Notes: generated by a model not told the origin, from the letters alone. Shown: positions 43,833 to 54,259, counted from the stretch's first letter. The stretch: DNA of 64,000 bases from Membranihabitans marinus (GCF_021729155.1 NZ_JAJQYA010000012.1:1-64000), one strand, 5' to 3'. Made by a program: numbers and translations.

Positions 43833-45587
43833 TTATGGTCTTCTCTTATTGACGGCTTGATAAAGAATGGAGTGTAGCTCTGATCTGATATTGAGACTGT
43901 ATATTTTTTTATTTTCTCTGGTGGGGTATACCCTATTACTCAAAAATACAAAGGTGTAATCATAGCTGGGGTCTACCCACATCATGGTCCCTGTAAATCC
44001 ACTGTGGCCATAGCTGGTCTGGGAGGCCAATGGCGACATATAACTATTGTAGTGACTATCCGGTAGGGGAGGACGATCAAATCCCAAGGCTCGACGATTG
44101 CCTTCATCGCAATAAGTACAGGAAGTGAATAATTGAATGGTGGAATCTTGCCAATAGGTGCTTCCTCCATACTGTCCACCTCGTCGCCAAGATTCAGCCA
44201 GTTTTGTCAAATCGATAGCATTGGCGAATAATCCTGCATTGGTCGATACTCCATTTAATACCGCAGCTGCTTCATCGTGTACCTGACCGTGGACCAACCT
44301 TTGGCGCCATTCCCCATCTACTTCAGTGGGTATGATTTGATTGAGATGAAGGTCAGAGCTGGGATTGTATAGAATTCTCGCAGCACCTAGGGGAGCATAT
44401 ATCTGTTGTTTAAGGAATTGATCAATGGGTTGTCCAGTTTGATTGAAAACCAATTCGGGATACAATAAAAAGGACAAACCAGAATATACATAATTTCCCG
44501 GTAGGTCTAAAGGGGAGTCTATGATAGATTTTTTAATAAATTTTATAAAATTATCGGATAAGTAAAGGTTGTCCCTAATAGGATAGGGGTATTTTTTATT
44601 AGAATATCGGGCAAAAGTATTGCGGTAATATTTGTGATTGTTTTTTTCAGCCATTTGATAATATACGAGGTAGGGTTTTAATCCGGCGCTATGACTCAAT
44701 ATACGGTCAAAACTGAGATCTCCCTTAGGGGACTTACTAAAGTCGGGAAAGTAGGACTTTAGAGTGGCGTGAATATCAAATAGATTATTATCATACAGAG
44801 ACATTAGAGCAGATACTCCTGCAACTACCTTGGTTAGACTGGCCAAGTCGTAAATGTCGTCTTTGCGGACCAATAGTTTTTTGTCATAAGTGTGGTAGCC
44901 AATATTGCGCTGATATATCACAGAACCTTTGTATGAGATGGCGAGTTGGGCCCCTGGGTAGGCCATGGAATCCAGACCTAATTCTAAGATACTGTCCAAT
45001 CGACTGTACAAATATTCTTCATCCAGCCCATAGTATGCCGCCGGTAGGAAGCTGATTCTTTCGTCGGTTTCTAATCGATGTCCGTCAACCAGTCTCACAC
45101 CCTTAAATAAGTATTGAGCCAAGAGATCAAAAGTGGAGCAACTGACTCTTTGAGGATTGAAATGAAAATATGAAGGTGGGCTTTCTATACTTCTGTCTTG
45201 CGAAGACAAATCGATTACCATAGCATTGGCATGTAGCCTTCCCGGTTGGTTTTCATCATCTATAATGCATATAGACAGATGATTGCCATTGGGTTCAATC
45301 GAATGATCCGACACGTAATATTTTATTTCAATATTATGACTGGAAATATAATCGCTAAGACGATCGATAAAACAATCCGCATATCGTCGATCTTTGATCA
45401 TCCAGTGTACATCGATATAAAGGTCGCTTAAATTTGAGGCTTGGATTTGGCACGGATTATTGTTATCCTCTAAGACTTTTACAAAATTAGGGATGGCATC
45501 AAGGCTTACTGTTGAATTTTGCCCCTTTGATACCAGGGGGGAAATGAAAAGTATAATTGCGAGTAAGAAAACTCTACTACCATGCAT
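43833..45587 (-). CDS. Serine hydrolase (class C beta-lactamase family), truncated-fusion type
   Basis: A secreted 584-residue protein (signal peptide to about residue 22). From about residue 195 to the end it is a class C beta-lactamase / D-Ala-D-Ala carboxypeptidase-like domain: catalytic S250-x-x-K253 in ASLTK, and a late GHSGFTGT element. Residues about 145-195 (RVSCSTFDLLAQYLFKG, then YYGLDEE) look like the tail of a GH3 domain, which precedes this hydrolase in the roughly 1000-residue NagZ-hydrolase fusions of Bacteroidota. Most of the GH3 barrel is missing. It overlaps the NlpC/P60 gene by 11 bases. A cell-wall recycling role is likely but unproven. Confidence 0.82.
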   Translation of the reverse strand: MHGSRVFLLAIILFISPLVSKGQNSTVSLDAIPNFVKVLEDNNNPCQIQASNLSDLYIDVHWMIKDRRYADCFIDRLSDYISSHNIEIKYYVSDHSIEPNGNHLSICIIDDENQPGRLHANAMVIDLSSQDRSIESPPSYFHFNPQRVSCSTFDLLAQYLFKGVRLVDGHRLETDERISFLPAAYYGLDEEYLYSRLDSILELGLDSMAYPGAQLAISYKGSVIYQRNIGYHTYDKKLLVRKDDIYDLASLTKVVAGVSALMSLYDNNLFDIHATLKSYFPDFSKSPKGDLSFDRILSHSAGLKPYLVYYQMAEKNNHKYYRNTFARYSNKKYPYPIRDNLYLSDNFIKFIKKSIIDSPLDLPGNYVYSGLSFLLYPELVFNQTGQPIDQFLKQQIYAPLGAARILYNPSSDLHLNQIIPTEVDGEWRQRLVHGQVHDEAAAVLNGVSTNAGLFANAIDLTKLAESWRRGGQYGGSTYWQDSTIQLFTSCTYCDEGNRRALGFDRPPLPDSHYNSYMSPLASQTSYGHSGFTGTMMWVDPSYDYTFVFLSNRVYPTRENKKIYSLNIRSELHSILYQAVNKRRP

Positions 45588-46779
45588 AATTAGAATTTTT
45601 TAGAAGTGGAATAACACCTTGTTGCAATCCTTCCTGAGTCAACATTCGTCGAGCGGATAGGAGAGTATTTCTTCTATCGACATTGAAGTGGTCGTGATTG
45701 GGATTGAGACTTTCAATTTGGACCCGTTGTGCCGAATGGATAATTTCACCATCTTGTAAATGAATGGCCACATGACTTACTTTATCTGGATTTCCATTTT
45801 CTCCCTTTTTACCGAAGAATAGAAAATCTCCAGGCTGTAAATTGGATAAATTATCGTCGATTTCTATTGGCTTACCCACGTGGACTTGTTGAGAAGCGTC
45901 TCTCGGCAAGACAAGACCATTGAGGTAATAAACCATTTTGGTAAAACCACTACAGTCGACACCTTTACCAGAAGTACCTCCCCAAAGATAGGGACGTCCC
46001 ATAAATTGTTTGGCCGTAGATTCAATATCTGCCCATTCCGGGGCTGTAGTCCAAGAAAAAGGTTGCTGTTCAAAACATTGATCTATCAATACATAGCCCT
46101 GTCTGCCATCGGGGAATTCTACTTTGTAATAATCTTTTATACTATCGACGATTTGTAAAATATCACCAGCTACTAAATCGGATACAACTTCAGATGAGGT
46201 ATTAGGATGGGTATAACAAAAGCCAAAATCTTGCTTAAATATGATTTTACTTTTGCTTCGATATTCGGTTAATTCCCCTGAAGAATACTGGGTAAATGCC
46301 CCTTTGTCTAACCAACCCAAGTACTGATCTGGTGACTGAATGTAGTACCAATCTCCCTGCTGATCCCATAGGGTAATAGGATGGCCCAAAAGTGCTTGAG
46401 TCGATAATTCTCCAGAGTGTTTGGGCTGGGATCTCATATTGCAAACCGATACGTGGATTACGCCATAGCCCATAGGCTCAACGATGTGAAAAGAGTCGAG
46501 ATTGATTGAGGGATATTTCTCTTTTAATTGGAGGATTAACTGATAGGCTTTGTCATTGGAGGTTTTTCCTGTAATCTTCGACCCATCCTCTGATAATTCA
46601 AAATCTAATATGGCTACTCTTCGATCGGGAACCGTAGATTTTTTAATTTCTAGAAGGGCAGTTTCTATTTCATCGTACAATTCAGTACTTGAGCCCGAAT
46701 TGCAAGACAAGGAGAATGAAAATATTATGGATCCTAAAAGGAGATATATAAAAAAATATTTTGAATGGATACAATGCAT
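45577..46779 (-). CDS. NlpC/P60 cell-wall peptidase with SH3 domains, lipoprotein
   Basis: A 400-residue endopeptidase of the YkfC type, which cuts between D-glutamate and the diamino acid in peptidoglycan peptides. It has a lipoprotein signal with Cys26 (SLSC), two bacterial SH3 domains (about 105-165 and 185-235) and an NlpC/P60 domain from about 250 with catalytic Cys276 in DCSGF and His336 in SHVAIH. The third residue would be the His in EIIHSAQR near 347. It is translationally coupled to the serine hydrolase gene downstream, so the two enzymes probably act on the same wall fragments. Confidence 0.93.
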   Translation of the reverse strand: MHCIHSKYFFIYLLLGSIIFSFSLSCNSGSSTELYDEIETALLEIKKSTVPDRRVAILDFELSEDGSKITGKTSNDKAYQLILQLKEKYPSINLDSFHIVEPMGYGVIHVSVCNMRSQPKHSGELSTQALLGHPITLWDQQGDWYYIQSPDQYLGWLDKGAFTQYSSGELTEYRSKSKIIFKQDFGFCYTHPNTSSEVVSDLVAGDILQIVDSIKDYYKVEFPDGRQGYVLIDQCFEQQPFSWTTAPEWADIESTAKQFMGRPYLWGGTSGKGVDCSGFTKMVYYLNGLVLPRDASQQVHVGKPIEIDDNLSNLQPGDFLFFGKKGENGNPDKVSHVAIHLQDGEIIHSAQRVQIESLNPNHDHFNVDRRNTLLSARRMLTQEGLQQGVIPLLKNSNYAW

Positions 46780-46933
46780 ATTTACATTTATTAGTTTTGA
46801 AAATAAGGATAACTACTATCGACAACAATAAATTCATTTGGTATAACCCATTCCATTACCCTTGTGAGGGATTGAATACCGTTGAAATGAATATCAAAAG
46901 GAAATATAATGAAGTTTATCTTTAAACAAAAAT

Positions 46934-47944
46934 TTATAATATGGTTACTTCCGGTTGAAGCTGAATTTGGAACCGATCATATACGGCGATCTGGATTTCA
47001 TTTTTTAAATTGATGACGTCTTCACCTGATCCACCACCGTGATTGACAATGACCAAGGGCTGATATTTATAGCAACCGACAGCCCCTCTTTTCACTCCCT
47101 TAAAACCACATTCTTGAATTAGCCAAGCGGCTGGCACTTTGGCGGTTTGGGTGTCGATAGGATAGCTGGGTATTTTGGGATAATCTTCTTGAAGATGCTG
47201 TAGTTGATGACAATGGATAACTGGATTTTTAAAAAATGAACCTGCATTACCGAGTTCTTTCCAGTTGGGCAGCTTGGATTGTCGTACGGCGATTACGGCA
47301 TTGGATACTTCCTCTATATTGGGGATATCAATATTTTTCTCACTCAAATATGATTGTAAAGCCGAATATTGAGTATTGACTTGGTGATATCCTTCCTTGG
47401 TCAATCGAAGATAAACGGTGCCAATAAAACCTTTGTTTTTTAGTTCGTGTTTAAATATACTATCCCTATAACCGAGATGGCAATCAGAGACACTCATATA
47501 CCGCCAGGCTTGGAGATCGAAGTCATAAAAATCTAGACCGACCAATACATCTTTTAATTCACATCCATAAGCTCCGATATTTTGGATGGGACCGGCGCCT
47601 ACAGTTCCGGGAATTAAAGAAAGATTTTCAATCCCTCCCAAATGATGATCGATAGCCCATAGAACGGTTTCATGCCAATTTTTGCCAGAGCCTATGGAGA
47701 CTATCACGTCTTCTCGGTTTTCTTTACAGATTTCAATGTGACTTATTTGGTTGATGGCGACAATATCGTATTGAGATTTAGTCAATAAAATATTGCTCCC
47801 ACCGCCCAATATAATGGCTTTGGACAATGCATGACGATGATTATGTACATCGTCTTTAGATTCTATAAATAATGCTGTATTACACTGCGCATCAATGCCA
47901 AAAGTGTTGTATTCTTGAAGTGAAATCCCTTGTTGTATCATCAT
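46934..47944 (-). CDS. murB: UDP-N-acetylenolpyruvoylglucosamine reductase
   Basis: MurB reduces UDP-GlcNAc-enolpyruvate to UDP-N-acetylmuramate with NADPH, an early peptidoglycan step. The 336-residue FAD protein has the FAD-binding motif ILGGGSNILL (about 45-54), IPGTVGAGPIQNIGAYG at about 112-128, the catalytic serine in GNAGSFFKNP near residue 232 and the closing glutamate in QPEVTIL. It has the tyrosine-loop extension of type I MurB. It lies 11 bases downstream of the ABC exporter gene. Confidence 0.95.
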   Translation of the reverse strand: MMIQQGISLQEYNTFGIDAQCNTALFIESKDDVHNHRHALSKAIILGGGSNILLTKSQYDIVAINQISHIEICKENREDVIVSIGSGKNWHETVLWAIDHHLGGIENLSLIPGTVGAGPIQNIGAYGCELKDVLVGLDFYDFDLQAWRYMSVSDCHLGYRDSIFKHELKNKGFIGTVYLRLTKEGYHQVNTQYSALQSYLSEKNIDIPNIEEVSNAVIAVRQSKLPNWKELGNAGSFFKNPVIHCHQLQHLQEDYPKIPSYPIDTQTAKVPAAWLIQECGFKGVKRGAVGCYKYQPLVIVNHGGGSGEDVINLKNEIQIAVYDRFQIQLQPEVTIL

Positions 47945-47955
47945 GAATGAACTTA

Positions 47956-49743
47956 TTACACTTCCGATTCAAATTGAAGTTTGGCTAAATGGCTGTATGA
48001 TCCAGCAGGGTCCTGGATTAGGTCGTCGTGTGTGCCCGATTCAATAATCTTACCCTTGGACATGACGTATATTTTGTCGGCATTGCGAATGGTTGACAAT
48101 CGATGTGCAATAATCAGTGAAGTTCTATTCACCATAAGACTATTGAGGGCTTGTTGTACCAAGTGCTCTGATTGTGAATCCAAACTAGAGGTAGCTTCGT
48201 CGAGAATAAGAATGGAAGGATCTCTGAGGATGGCTCTGGCTATAGCCAATCGTTGGCGTTGGCCTCCGGATACCTTCATGCCTTTTTCTCCTACTACCGT
48301 GTCCAATTGGTCGGGGAAATTTTTAATAAACTCCCACGCATTGGCTTGTTTGGCGGCTTGAATTACTTCTTCCTCACTTGCCAATGGTTGACCGTATAAA
48401 ATATTTTCCCGAATCGTTCCTGCAAACAGGGTAATGTCTTGGGGAACAATGGCTATGTTCTTTCTTAATACTTGAAGATCAATTTCGGTAATGTCGGTAT
48501 CGTCGATATATATATGACCTTCTTGGTGTTTGAAAAACTGTAACAAAAGGGAGGTAATGGTACTTTTTCCTGCACCTGAAGCACCCACCAAGGCTACGGT
48601 TTGGCCCGGATTAATATGGAGGTCAATTTGATGTAAAACCTCAACTTCTGGTCGAGAAGGGTAGGTGAAAGATAGATTTTCAAATCTCACTTTACCGTTG
48701 AAGCGTACAAAGTTTTGAACTTCATCTTGAATGGGTACCTCGGATTCCATATCCAACAGTTCAAATACACGATCTGTGGCACCCACGGCACTGATAATCT
48801 GAGTAGTAAGGTTTCCCAATCCAGCTATAGCCCCACCAATCATCCCAGTGTACATAATAAAAGAAAACAGATCTCCTAGCTTCATTTCACCGGTTTCCAC
48901 TAAAAGAGCTCCTTGCCATAAAACAAAAAAGATGGCTCCAAAGAGCAGGGTAATAACAAACATAAAGAAGAGTCCCCTCCATTTGGCAAACCGAATAGAG
49001 ATCTTAACTACTTCTCCAATGGATTTGCTAAATCGAATAGATTCCAGATATTCGTTGGTAAAAGATTTTACTATTTGAAAATTTTGTAGAACCTCCTCAA
49101 CCACAGTATTGGTTTCCGCCAACTTGTCTTGTCTTTCCTTGGATAGTTTTCTGATATAACGTCCAAAAACCACGGCAATAATAATGACTATGGGAAGGCT
49201 CATTAACATAATTAGCGACAGCTTGGGCGCCAACCATGCAAGGACACCTATACCCACTACTAGTGTCACTATTTGTCTTAAGAATTCAGCTAAGGTTACC
49301 GAAAAAGTAGATTGTAGTTTTTCTATGTCGTTGGTCATGCGGGAAGTGAGTTCCCCAATGCGCACACTTTCAAAATAACTGTAATTTAAAGTGGCTATTT
49401 TGTCGAACAATTTCGTTCGCAAATTTCCCATTCCGTTTTCACTGACTATGGCCATGGTTACTACTCGAAAGTAGGAAAATAACCCTTGTAAAACCAGTAG
49501 GACTAAAAAGATCCAACCATATTGTGATACCGGAATATCATACCTGGATTCTCCATTGGCTGCATTGGCCATTTCGCCAGCTACGTACAAAAAACCCATC
49601 ATCAGTACACTGGACAAGACCAACATGACCATCCCTATAATAAAATATCCTATGTAGGGTCTTATGTAGCCAAAAACACGCAGGAAGGTTATCAATTTAT
49701 CCTTTTTTAACATTCCTTTTTCAAATTTCGAATTTCCCGACAT
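47956..49743 (-). CDS. MsbA-like ABC exporter, fused permease and ATPase
   Basis: A 595-residue half-transporter that would work as a homodimer. The N-terminal part has six membrane helices (about 30-320), the C-terminal part is the ATPase: Walker A GASGAGKST at about 381-389, signature VSGGQRQRLAIARA near 490, Walker B ILILDEATSSLD near 510. Lipid or drug export is typical of this subfamily; the substrate is unknown. It precedes murB on the same strand. Confidence 0.9.
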   Translation of the reverse strand: MSGNSKFEKGMLKKDKLITFLRVFGYIRPYIGYFIIGMVMLVLSSVLMMGFLYVAGEMANAANGESRYDIPVSQYGWIFLVLLVLQGLFSYFRVVTMAIVSENGMGNLRTKLFDKIATLNYSYFESVRIGELTSRMTNDIEKLQSTFSVTLAEFLRQIVTLVVGIGVLAWLAPKLSLIMLMSLPIVIIIAVVFGRYIRKLSKERQDKLAETNTVVEEVLQNFQIVKSFTNEYLESIRFSKSIGEVVKISIRFAKWRGLFFMFVITLLFGAIFFVLWQGALLVETGEMKLGDLFSFIMYTGMIGGAIAGLGNLTTQIISAVGATDRVFELLDMESEVPIQDEVQNFVRFNGKVRFENLSFTYPSRPEVEVLHQIDLHINPGQTVALVGASGAGKSTITSLLLQFFKHQEGHIYIDDTDITEIDLQVLRKNIAIVPQDITLFAGTIRENILYGQPLASEEEVIQAAKQANAWEFIKNFPDQLDTVVGEKGMKVSGGQRQRLAIARAILRDPSILILDEATSSLDSQSEHLVQQALNSLMVNRTSLIIAHRLSTIRNADKIYVMSKGKIIESGTHDDLIQDPAGSYSHLAKLQFESEV

Positions 49744-49800
49744 ATAGTGTTATTCAATAATAGTGGATGTATAGAAAATGTCCTTGGAGGAGGGAGTCTA

Positions 49801-50322
49801 TTACTCTTCTCCGCCTTCGGCTTTGGCAACAGTATTGTTGATCGCTTCCAATTCCTTGTCTATAAAATATAAACTTTGAGGTGAGTCCCCGATGAGTTCA
49901 ATTTTATCCAAGATGCTTCGCATTAAATTTTCTTCTTCTCTCTGTTCTTCAATATACCACTGTAGGAAGTTGTATGTACTGTGGTCTTTTTCAACCATGG
50001 CATATTCTACCAATTCGTTGATCGATTGGGTTACGTGTTTTTCGTGCCCTAATACCTCTTCAAATAGAGATTTAGGATCGGTAAAATCCGCAGGTGGTTG
50101 GTCAATGGCAGAGATTATGGCTCTCGCATTGGTCTCAAACAAATAATCTATAAGTTTAGTCATGTGCATGTGTTCTTCAGCCGACTGTCTTTTCATAAAA
50201 TTAGCGCAACCATTCAGGCCTTTATACTCACACCATGCTGACATGGATAGGTATAAAAAACTGGCATATGCTTCTTTTGCTATTTGGTCGTTGAGACGAG
50301 ACTCCATTTCTTTACTGATCAT
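49801..50322 (-). CDS. ftnA: Bacterial ferritin, non-heme
   Basis: Iron-storage ferritin of 173 residues. The ferroxidase centre is complete: E17, E50, H53, E94, Q127 and E130 all fall at the positions known from E. coli FtnA. Twenty-four subunits make a shell that oxidises and stores iron. It is 57 bases upstream of the ABC exporter on the same strand, and probably has its own transcript. Confidence 0.95.
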   Translation of the reverse strand: MISKEMESRLNDQIAKEAYASFLYLSMSAWCEYKGLNGCANFMKRQSAEEHMHMTKLIDYLFETNARAIISAIDQPPADFTDPKSLFEEVLGHEKHVTQSINELVEYAMVEKDHSTYNFLQWYIEEQREEENLMRSILDKIELIGDSPQSLYFIDKELEAINNTVAKAEGGEE

Positions 50323-50357
50323 ATTCTTGAATTTTTAACAAATATAAAAACTATTAT

Positions 50358-50804
50358 TTATCTAATTGAATCTATAACACCTTCGCATGCCTGATCGAGT
50401 AATTTGAAAACATTCTTAAAACCAAATTCTCCGTAGTATGGGTCAGGTACATCTTCGTTGGAATCGCAATAAGTCATTATTTTTTTGACCTTTTGTCTTT
50501 CTGATGGGGTGTGACAATATTTTAATACATCTTTCTTGTTTTGTTCGTCCATAACAAGTAATAAATCATAGTAATCGATATCGATTGATCGTATTTTTCT
50601 CGCTTTTTGTTGACTTATGTCTATCCCTTGTTCATGGGCTATTTCAATGGATCTTTGGTCAGGTGGATTCCCGATATGCCATGCTCCAGTACCGGCACTG
50701 TCCACTTCTGCGTTTAGGTTATTTTTTATTAATTTATCTTTTAAGATGCCTTCCGCTAGGGGAGATCTACATATATTGCCAAGGCAAACCATTAAAATTT
50801 TCAT
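50358..50804 (-). CDS. Low-molecular-weight protein tyrosine phosphatase
   Basis: A 148-residue phosphatase with the active-site loop CLGNICRS (Cys7 to Arg13) at the N-terminus and the catalytic aspartate in the DPYYGE segment near residue 119. It dephosphorylates tyrosine in proteins, or small phosphate esters. It lies 35 bases upstream of ftnA on the same strand. Nothing near it is a tyrosine kinase, so its partner is unknown. Confidence 0.93.
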   Translation of the reverse strand: MKILMVCLGNICRSPLAEGILKDKLIKNNLNAEVDSAGTGAWHIGNPPDQRSIEIAHEQGIDISQQKARKIRSIDIDYYDLLLVMDEQNKKDVLKYCHTPSERQKVKKIMTYCDSNEDVPDPYYGEFGFKNVFKLLDQACEGVIDSIR

Positions 50805-50989
50805 AATCTCAGTAAATTTTAATATAAATTTGCATAAATTTTTGAAATACTGTACACTTTATTACAGTCTATATTGAATGTAAACATCGGTTAGGTTTTT
50901 TAGTTGAAAAAACAAAGGAGGTTAATTTAACTTCAGAAATAGACTATTGACATATGGGTAAGCCGTTCATGTTATTAAAATATTAATAT

Positions 50990-52330
50990 ATGAAAATTAT
51001 TATAGCGGGGGCAGGTGAAGTGGGGTATCATATCGCCAAATTATTGTCTTTCGAAAATCATGAGATCACCCTCATTGATACCAATCAAGAAACATTGGAT
51101 AGTGCTTTCAATCATTTGGATATTTTGCCGGTAAAAGGGGACGCTTCATCTCGTGAGGTATTGGCCAATGCTTCGGTGAATAAGGTCGATCTTTTTATGG
51201 CTGTTACTACCTCTGAACACGTCAATTTGGTCTCAGCTATTTTGGCAAAAAAAATGGGGGCGAAACGAACAATAGCTCGTGTAGAAAACCCAGAATTTTT
51301 AGAAGACAATCAACGCAATATCTTTAATGAATTGGGTATAGACACCATGATTTCTCCCAATTTTTTGGTGGCCAAAGAGATTTGTCGCTTATTGGAAAAA
51401 ACGGCCTTGACAGATATTTTTGAATTCGAAGAAGGAAAACTTTATTTAATCGGTATTACTGTAAGTGAAGCTTCGGTGATTACGGGGAAAAATATTTTGG
51501 AAATTGACAAAATTCTCCCAGATTATCCCTTTCTCCCCATTGCTATTTTAAGGGGTAATAATACGATTCGGCCTAGAGGATCCACCGTGGTTAGAGCCAA
51601 GGATCATTTGTATTTTTTGGTGAAGAGAAACGATATCGAAAGAGTGACTGCTTTTGCTGGTCGGATGAATAAGAAAGTGAGAAATGTCATGATATTGGGA
51701 GGGGAGGAACTTACTCAATTGACAGCCAACCTCATTCAAAACACCTATAGTGTGACCATCATAGAGTCCAATAAGGAAAAATGTAAAGTGTTGTTGGACA
51801 AGTTGGACGATTGTTTAATTATCAAGGGAGATCCCACCGATTTAGATCTACTTAAAGAAGAAGGATTGGCCGATATGGATGCCATTGTCAGTTTAATGCC
51901 CAATTCGGAATCCAATATTATAGCTGCTTTAATGGCCGAAGAAACCGGTTCCATAAAGTCGATAGCCTTGGTGGACAACACCGATTATATTCGATTGTCT
52001 CAAAATATGGGGGTGGATACTTTAATCAACACCAAATTGATAGCGGCCAATAATATATTTAGATTTATACGCAAAGGAGAGGTAGAAGCCATAGCCAGTC
52101 TACATGGAGTAGATGCGGAAATTATTAAATTTAAAGTGAAGAAGGAAAATCGATTGACGAGAATGCCTATAGGTCGATTAGAATTTCCAGAAAAAGCCTT
52201 AATTGCCGGTGTTATTCGAAATCATGAAAGTCATATTCCCCATGGGGATTTTCAATTGCAATTGGGAGATAAGGTAATTGTATTTGTTGAACCAGAGGCC
52301 ATTAGCAAGGTTGAAAAGATGTTTAGATAA
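50990..52330 (+). CDS. trkA: Trk potassium transporter regulatory subunit TrkA
   Basis: Cytoplasmic NAD(H)-binding gating subunit of the Trk potassium uptake system. The 446-residue protein has two RCK modules in tandem: a first Rossmann domain starting IIAGAGEVGYHIAKLL (3-18) and a second starting VMILGGEELTQLTANLI near 228, each followed by a TrkA-C ligand domain. Its stop codon shares one base with the trkH start (TAATG), so the genes are coupled. Confidence 0.95.
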   Translation: MKIIIAGAGEVGYHIAKLLSFENHEITLIDTNQETLDSAFNHLDILPVKGDASSREVLANASVNKVDLFMAVTTSEHVNLVSAILAKKMGAKRTIARVENPEFLEDNQRNIFNELGIDTMISPNFLVAKEICRLLEKTALTDIFEFEEGKLYLIGITVSEASVITGKNILEIDKILPDYPFLPIAILRGNNTIRPRGSTVVRAKDHLYFLVKRNDIERVTAFAGRMNKKVRNVMILGGEELTQLTANLIQNTYSVTIIESNKEKCKVLLDKLDDCLIIKGDPTDLDLLKEEGLADMDAIVSLMPNSESNIIAALMAEETGSIKSIALVDNTDYIRLSQNMGVDTLINTKLIAANNIFRFIRKGEVEAIASLHGVDAEIIKFKVKKENRLTRMPIGRLEFPEKALIAGVIRNHESHIPHGDFQLQLGDKVIVFVEPEAISKVEKMFR

Positions 52331-53784
52331 TGCGGACAATTCGATTTGGCGCCATAATGCGGGTACTTAGTGCATTGATGTTTATCATTGCTATAGCTAT
52401 TTCGCTATGTATTCCCTTGTCATATATTTTTGAAACTCAAAATCAGTTTTCATTTACAACCAGTGCCTTGCTGTGTTTGTTAATGAGTGGTCTGTTTAAG
52501 TTGGGTGCCATAAACAAGGACAAGACGGTTAACAAACGCGAAGGATATCTTATTGTGGCTTTGGCCTGGTTGGCCTTGTGGGCATCTTGTACTTTACCAT
52601 TTTTACTTTCGGGATCTATTTCTTCCTTTACCGATGTTTTTTTCGAAACCATTTCTGGACTTACCACTACAGGAGCTACGATATTGACCGACATAGAATC
52701 TATGCCCAAGGACATATTGTTCTGGAGGAGTTTTATCCAATGGTTAGGAGGGATGGGTATCATTGTTCTAACCGTCGCATTGCTACCACTATTGGGTATC
52801 GGAGGAATTGAACTTTTTGTCGCTGAAGCCCCTGGGCCAACATCAGAAAAATTACATCCCAGAATCAAAGATACTGCCAAAGCCCTGTGGTTTATTTACC
52901 TAGGATTGACGGTATTATTGTTTGTGTTGTTGATGTTTACTGGAATGAATTGGTATGATAGTATCAATCATGCATTGACGACCTTGGCAACAGGAGGTTT
53001 TAGTACCAAGAACAATAGTATGGCCTATTATGGAGCCGATGTCCAATATTTGATTACGGTCTTTATGTTTTTGGCTGGGGTGAATTATTCTCTCCATTAT
53101 CTTACCTTAAAAGGTAAGTGGAAGAAAGTAATACAGAGTGATGAACTCAAAGTATATTTTATGTTGGTAGTGGTATTAACGGCTATTATTACTTTTCAAG
53201 TGTATAGAGTCAGTGATATTACACTGGAACAAGCATTTAGGGATTCCATATTCCAGATTGTGTCGGTGATTACCACTACAGGGTATATCACTGCAGATTA
53301 TACTTCCTGGACGGAAGGTCTTACCGTTGTATTTTTTATTATGCTTTTTATAGGAGCCTGTGCTGGTTCTACCGCAGGAGGGATCAAATTGATTCGTCAT
53401 ATAGTCTTTTTTAAAAATTCAATTTTGGAATTCAAGCGAATATTACATCCCCGTGGTATGATTCGGCTTAAAATGAATAAGCGGGTTGTTCCACCGAGAA
53501 TATTGACTCATATATTGGTTTTTCTATTGCTGTATATCGGTACCTTTGTATTTGGAACCATCCTCGTTGTATCGGTAGGCGAAGATCTATTGACGGCTGC
53601 CGGTGCAGTAGCTACCAGTATTAGCAATGTAGGTCCAGGTATAGGAAAAGTTGGTCCAGTGGACAATTTTAGCGAATTGACCACAGCTTCCAAGTGGATA
53701 TTGTCTGTGTTGATGCTGGTAGGACGACTGGAGTTATTTACCATCTATGTAATCTTGACACCGTACTTTTGGCGCAATCATTAA
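52330..53784 (+). CDS. trkH: Trk potassium transporter channel subunit TrkH
   Basis: Membrane pore of the Trk potassium system, 484 residues, with four M1-P-M2 repeats. Selectivity-filter glycines are visible in TTTGATILTD (about 111-120), TLATGGFSTKN near 219, TTTGYITAD near 317 and the degenerate fourth repeat near SISNVGPGIGK. The QWLGGMGIIVL motif follows the first filter. Translationally coupled to trkA. Confidence 0.95.
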   Translation: MRTIRFGAIMRVLSALMFIIAIAISLCIPLSYIFETQNQFSFTTSALLCLLMSGLFKLGAINKDKTVNKREGYLIVALAWLALWASCTLPFLLSGSISSFTDVFFETISGLTTTGATILTDIESMPKDILFWRSFIQWLGGMGIIVLTVALLPLLGIGGIELFVAEAPGPTSEKLHPRIKDTAKALWFIYLGLTVLLFVLLMFTGMNWYDSINHALTTLATGGFSTKNNSMAYYGADVQYLITVFMFLAGVNYSLHYLTLKGKWKKVIQSDELKVYFMLVVVLTAIITFQVYRVSDITLEQAFRDSIFQIVSVITTTGYITADYTSWTEGLTVVFFIMLFIGACAGSTAGGIKLIRHIVFFKNSILEFKRILHPRGMIRLKMNKRVVPPRILTHILVFLLLYIGTFVFGTILVVSVGEDLLTAAGAVATSISNVGPGIGKVGPVDNFSELTTASKWILSVLMLVGRLELFTIYVILTPYFWRNH

Positions 53785-54198
53785 TCCTATCCAAGATTGC
53801 CATCTCATCGGTATTGAATCGGTTGGATTGAATGATTTACCACTGAATTTTCATATCCGCTTTAAAATGCTCAATCCTTACCTCGGTTTTAGGATGAATT
53901 CCTTCACTGAACTAAGGTCGGGTGCTGGGTTTGGATATACTGCCGTTTACCTTAATAGCATTAGCTGACATGAATAATATAAAGGATAAATTGTCAATAC
54001 TCTAGTAGGGGCTTGAGGAGGAGGTCGGTATGGTATATAGATGAAAATAGAACGATTCTTTGGCTTACTTTGAACATAATTCAACTGCTTTTCTTTGTCG
54101 TTGATCATCAAAGAGTTAATGAAATGAGAAGGAAATGGAATGAGAAGGAAAGGGGAATGAAGGAAATATAAAGGATGAAGCTATGAATTCTAAATACG
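53785..54198. other. Intergenic region between trkH and the symporter terminator
   Basis: No gene, tRNA or dispersed repeat module is seen here. The only feature is a short purine-rich imperfect repeat (GAAATGAGAAGGAAATGGAA and similar) at about 54118-54165. Confidence 0.5.
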
Positions 54199-54238
54199 AA
54201 AAAAGCGCAATACATTGATACTTTCAATGTATTGCGCT
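54199..54238 (-). terminator. Intrinsic terminator of the sodium symporter operon
   Basis: AGCGCAATACATTGA pairs with its complement across a short loop (arms 54204-54218 and 54224-54238), and on the minus strand the hairpin is followed by a run of T. It lies 22 bases after the symporter stop codon. Confidence 0.9.
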
Positions 54239-54259
54239 ATAATTTTTATCGGTGTTTAA

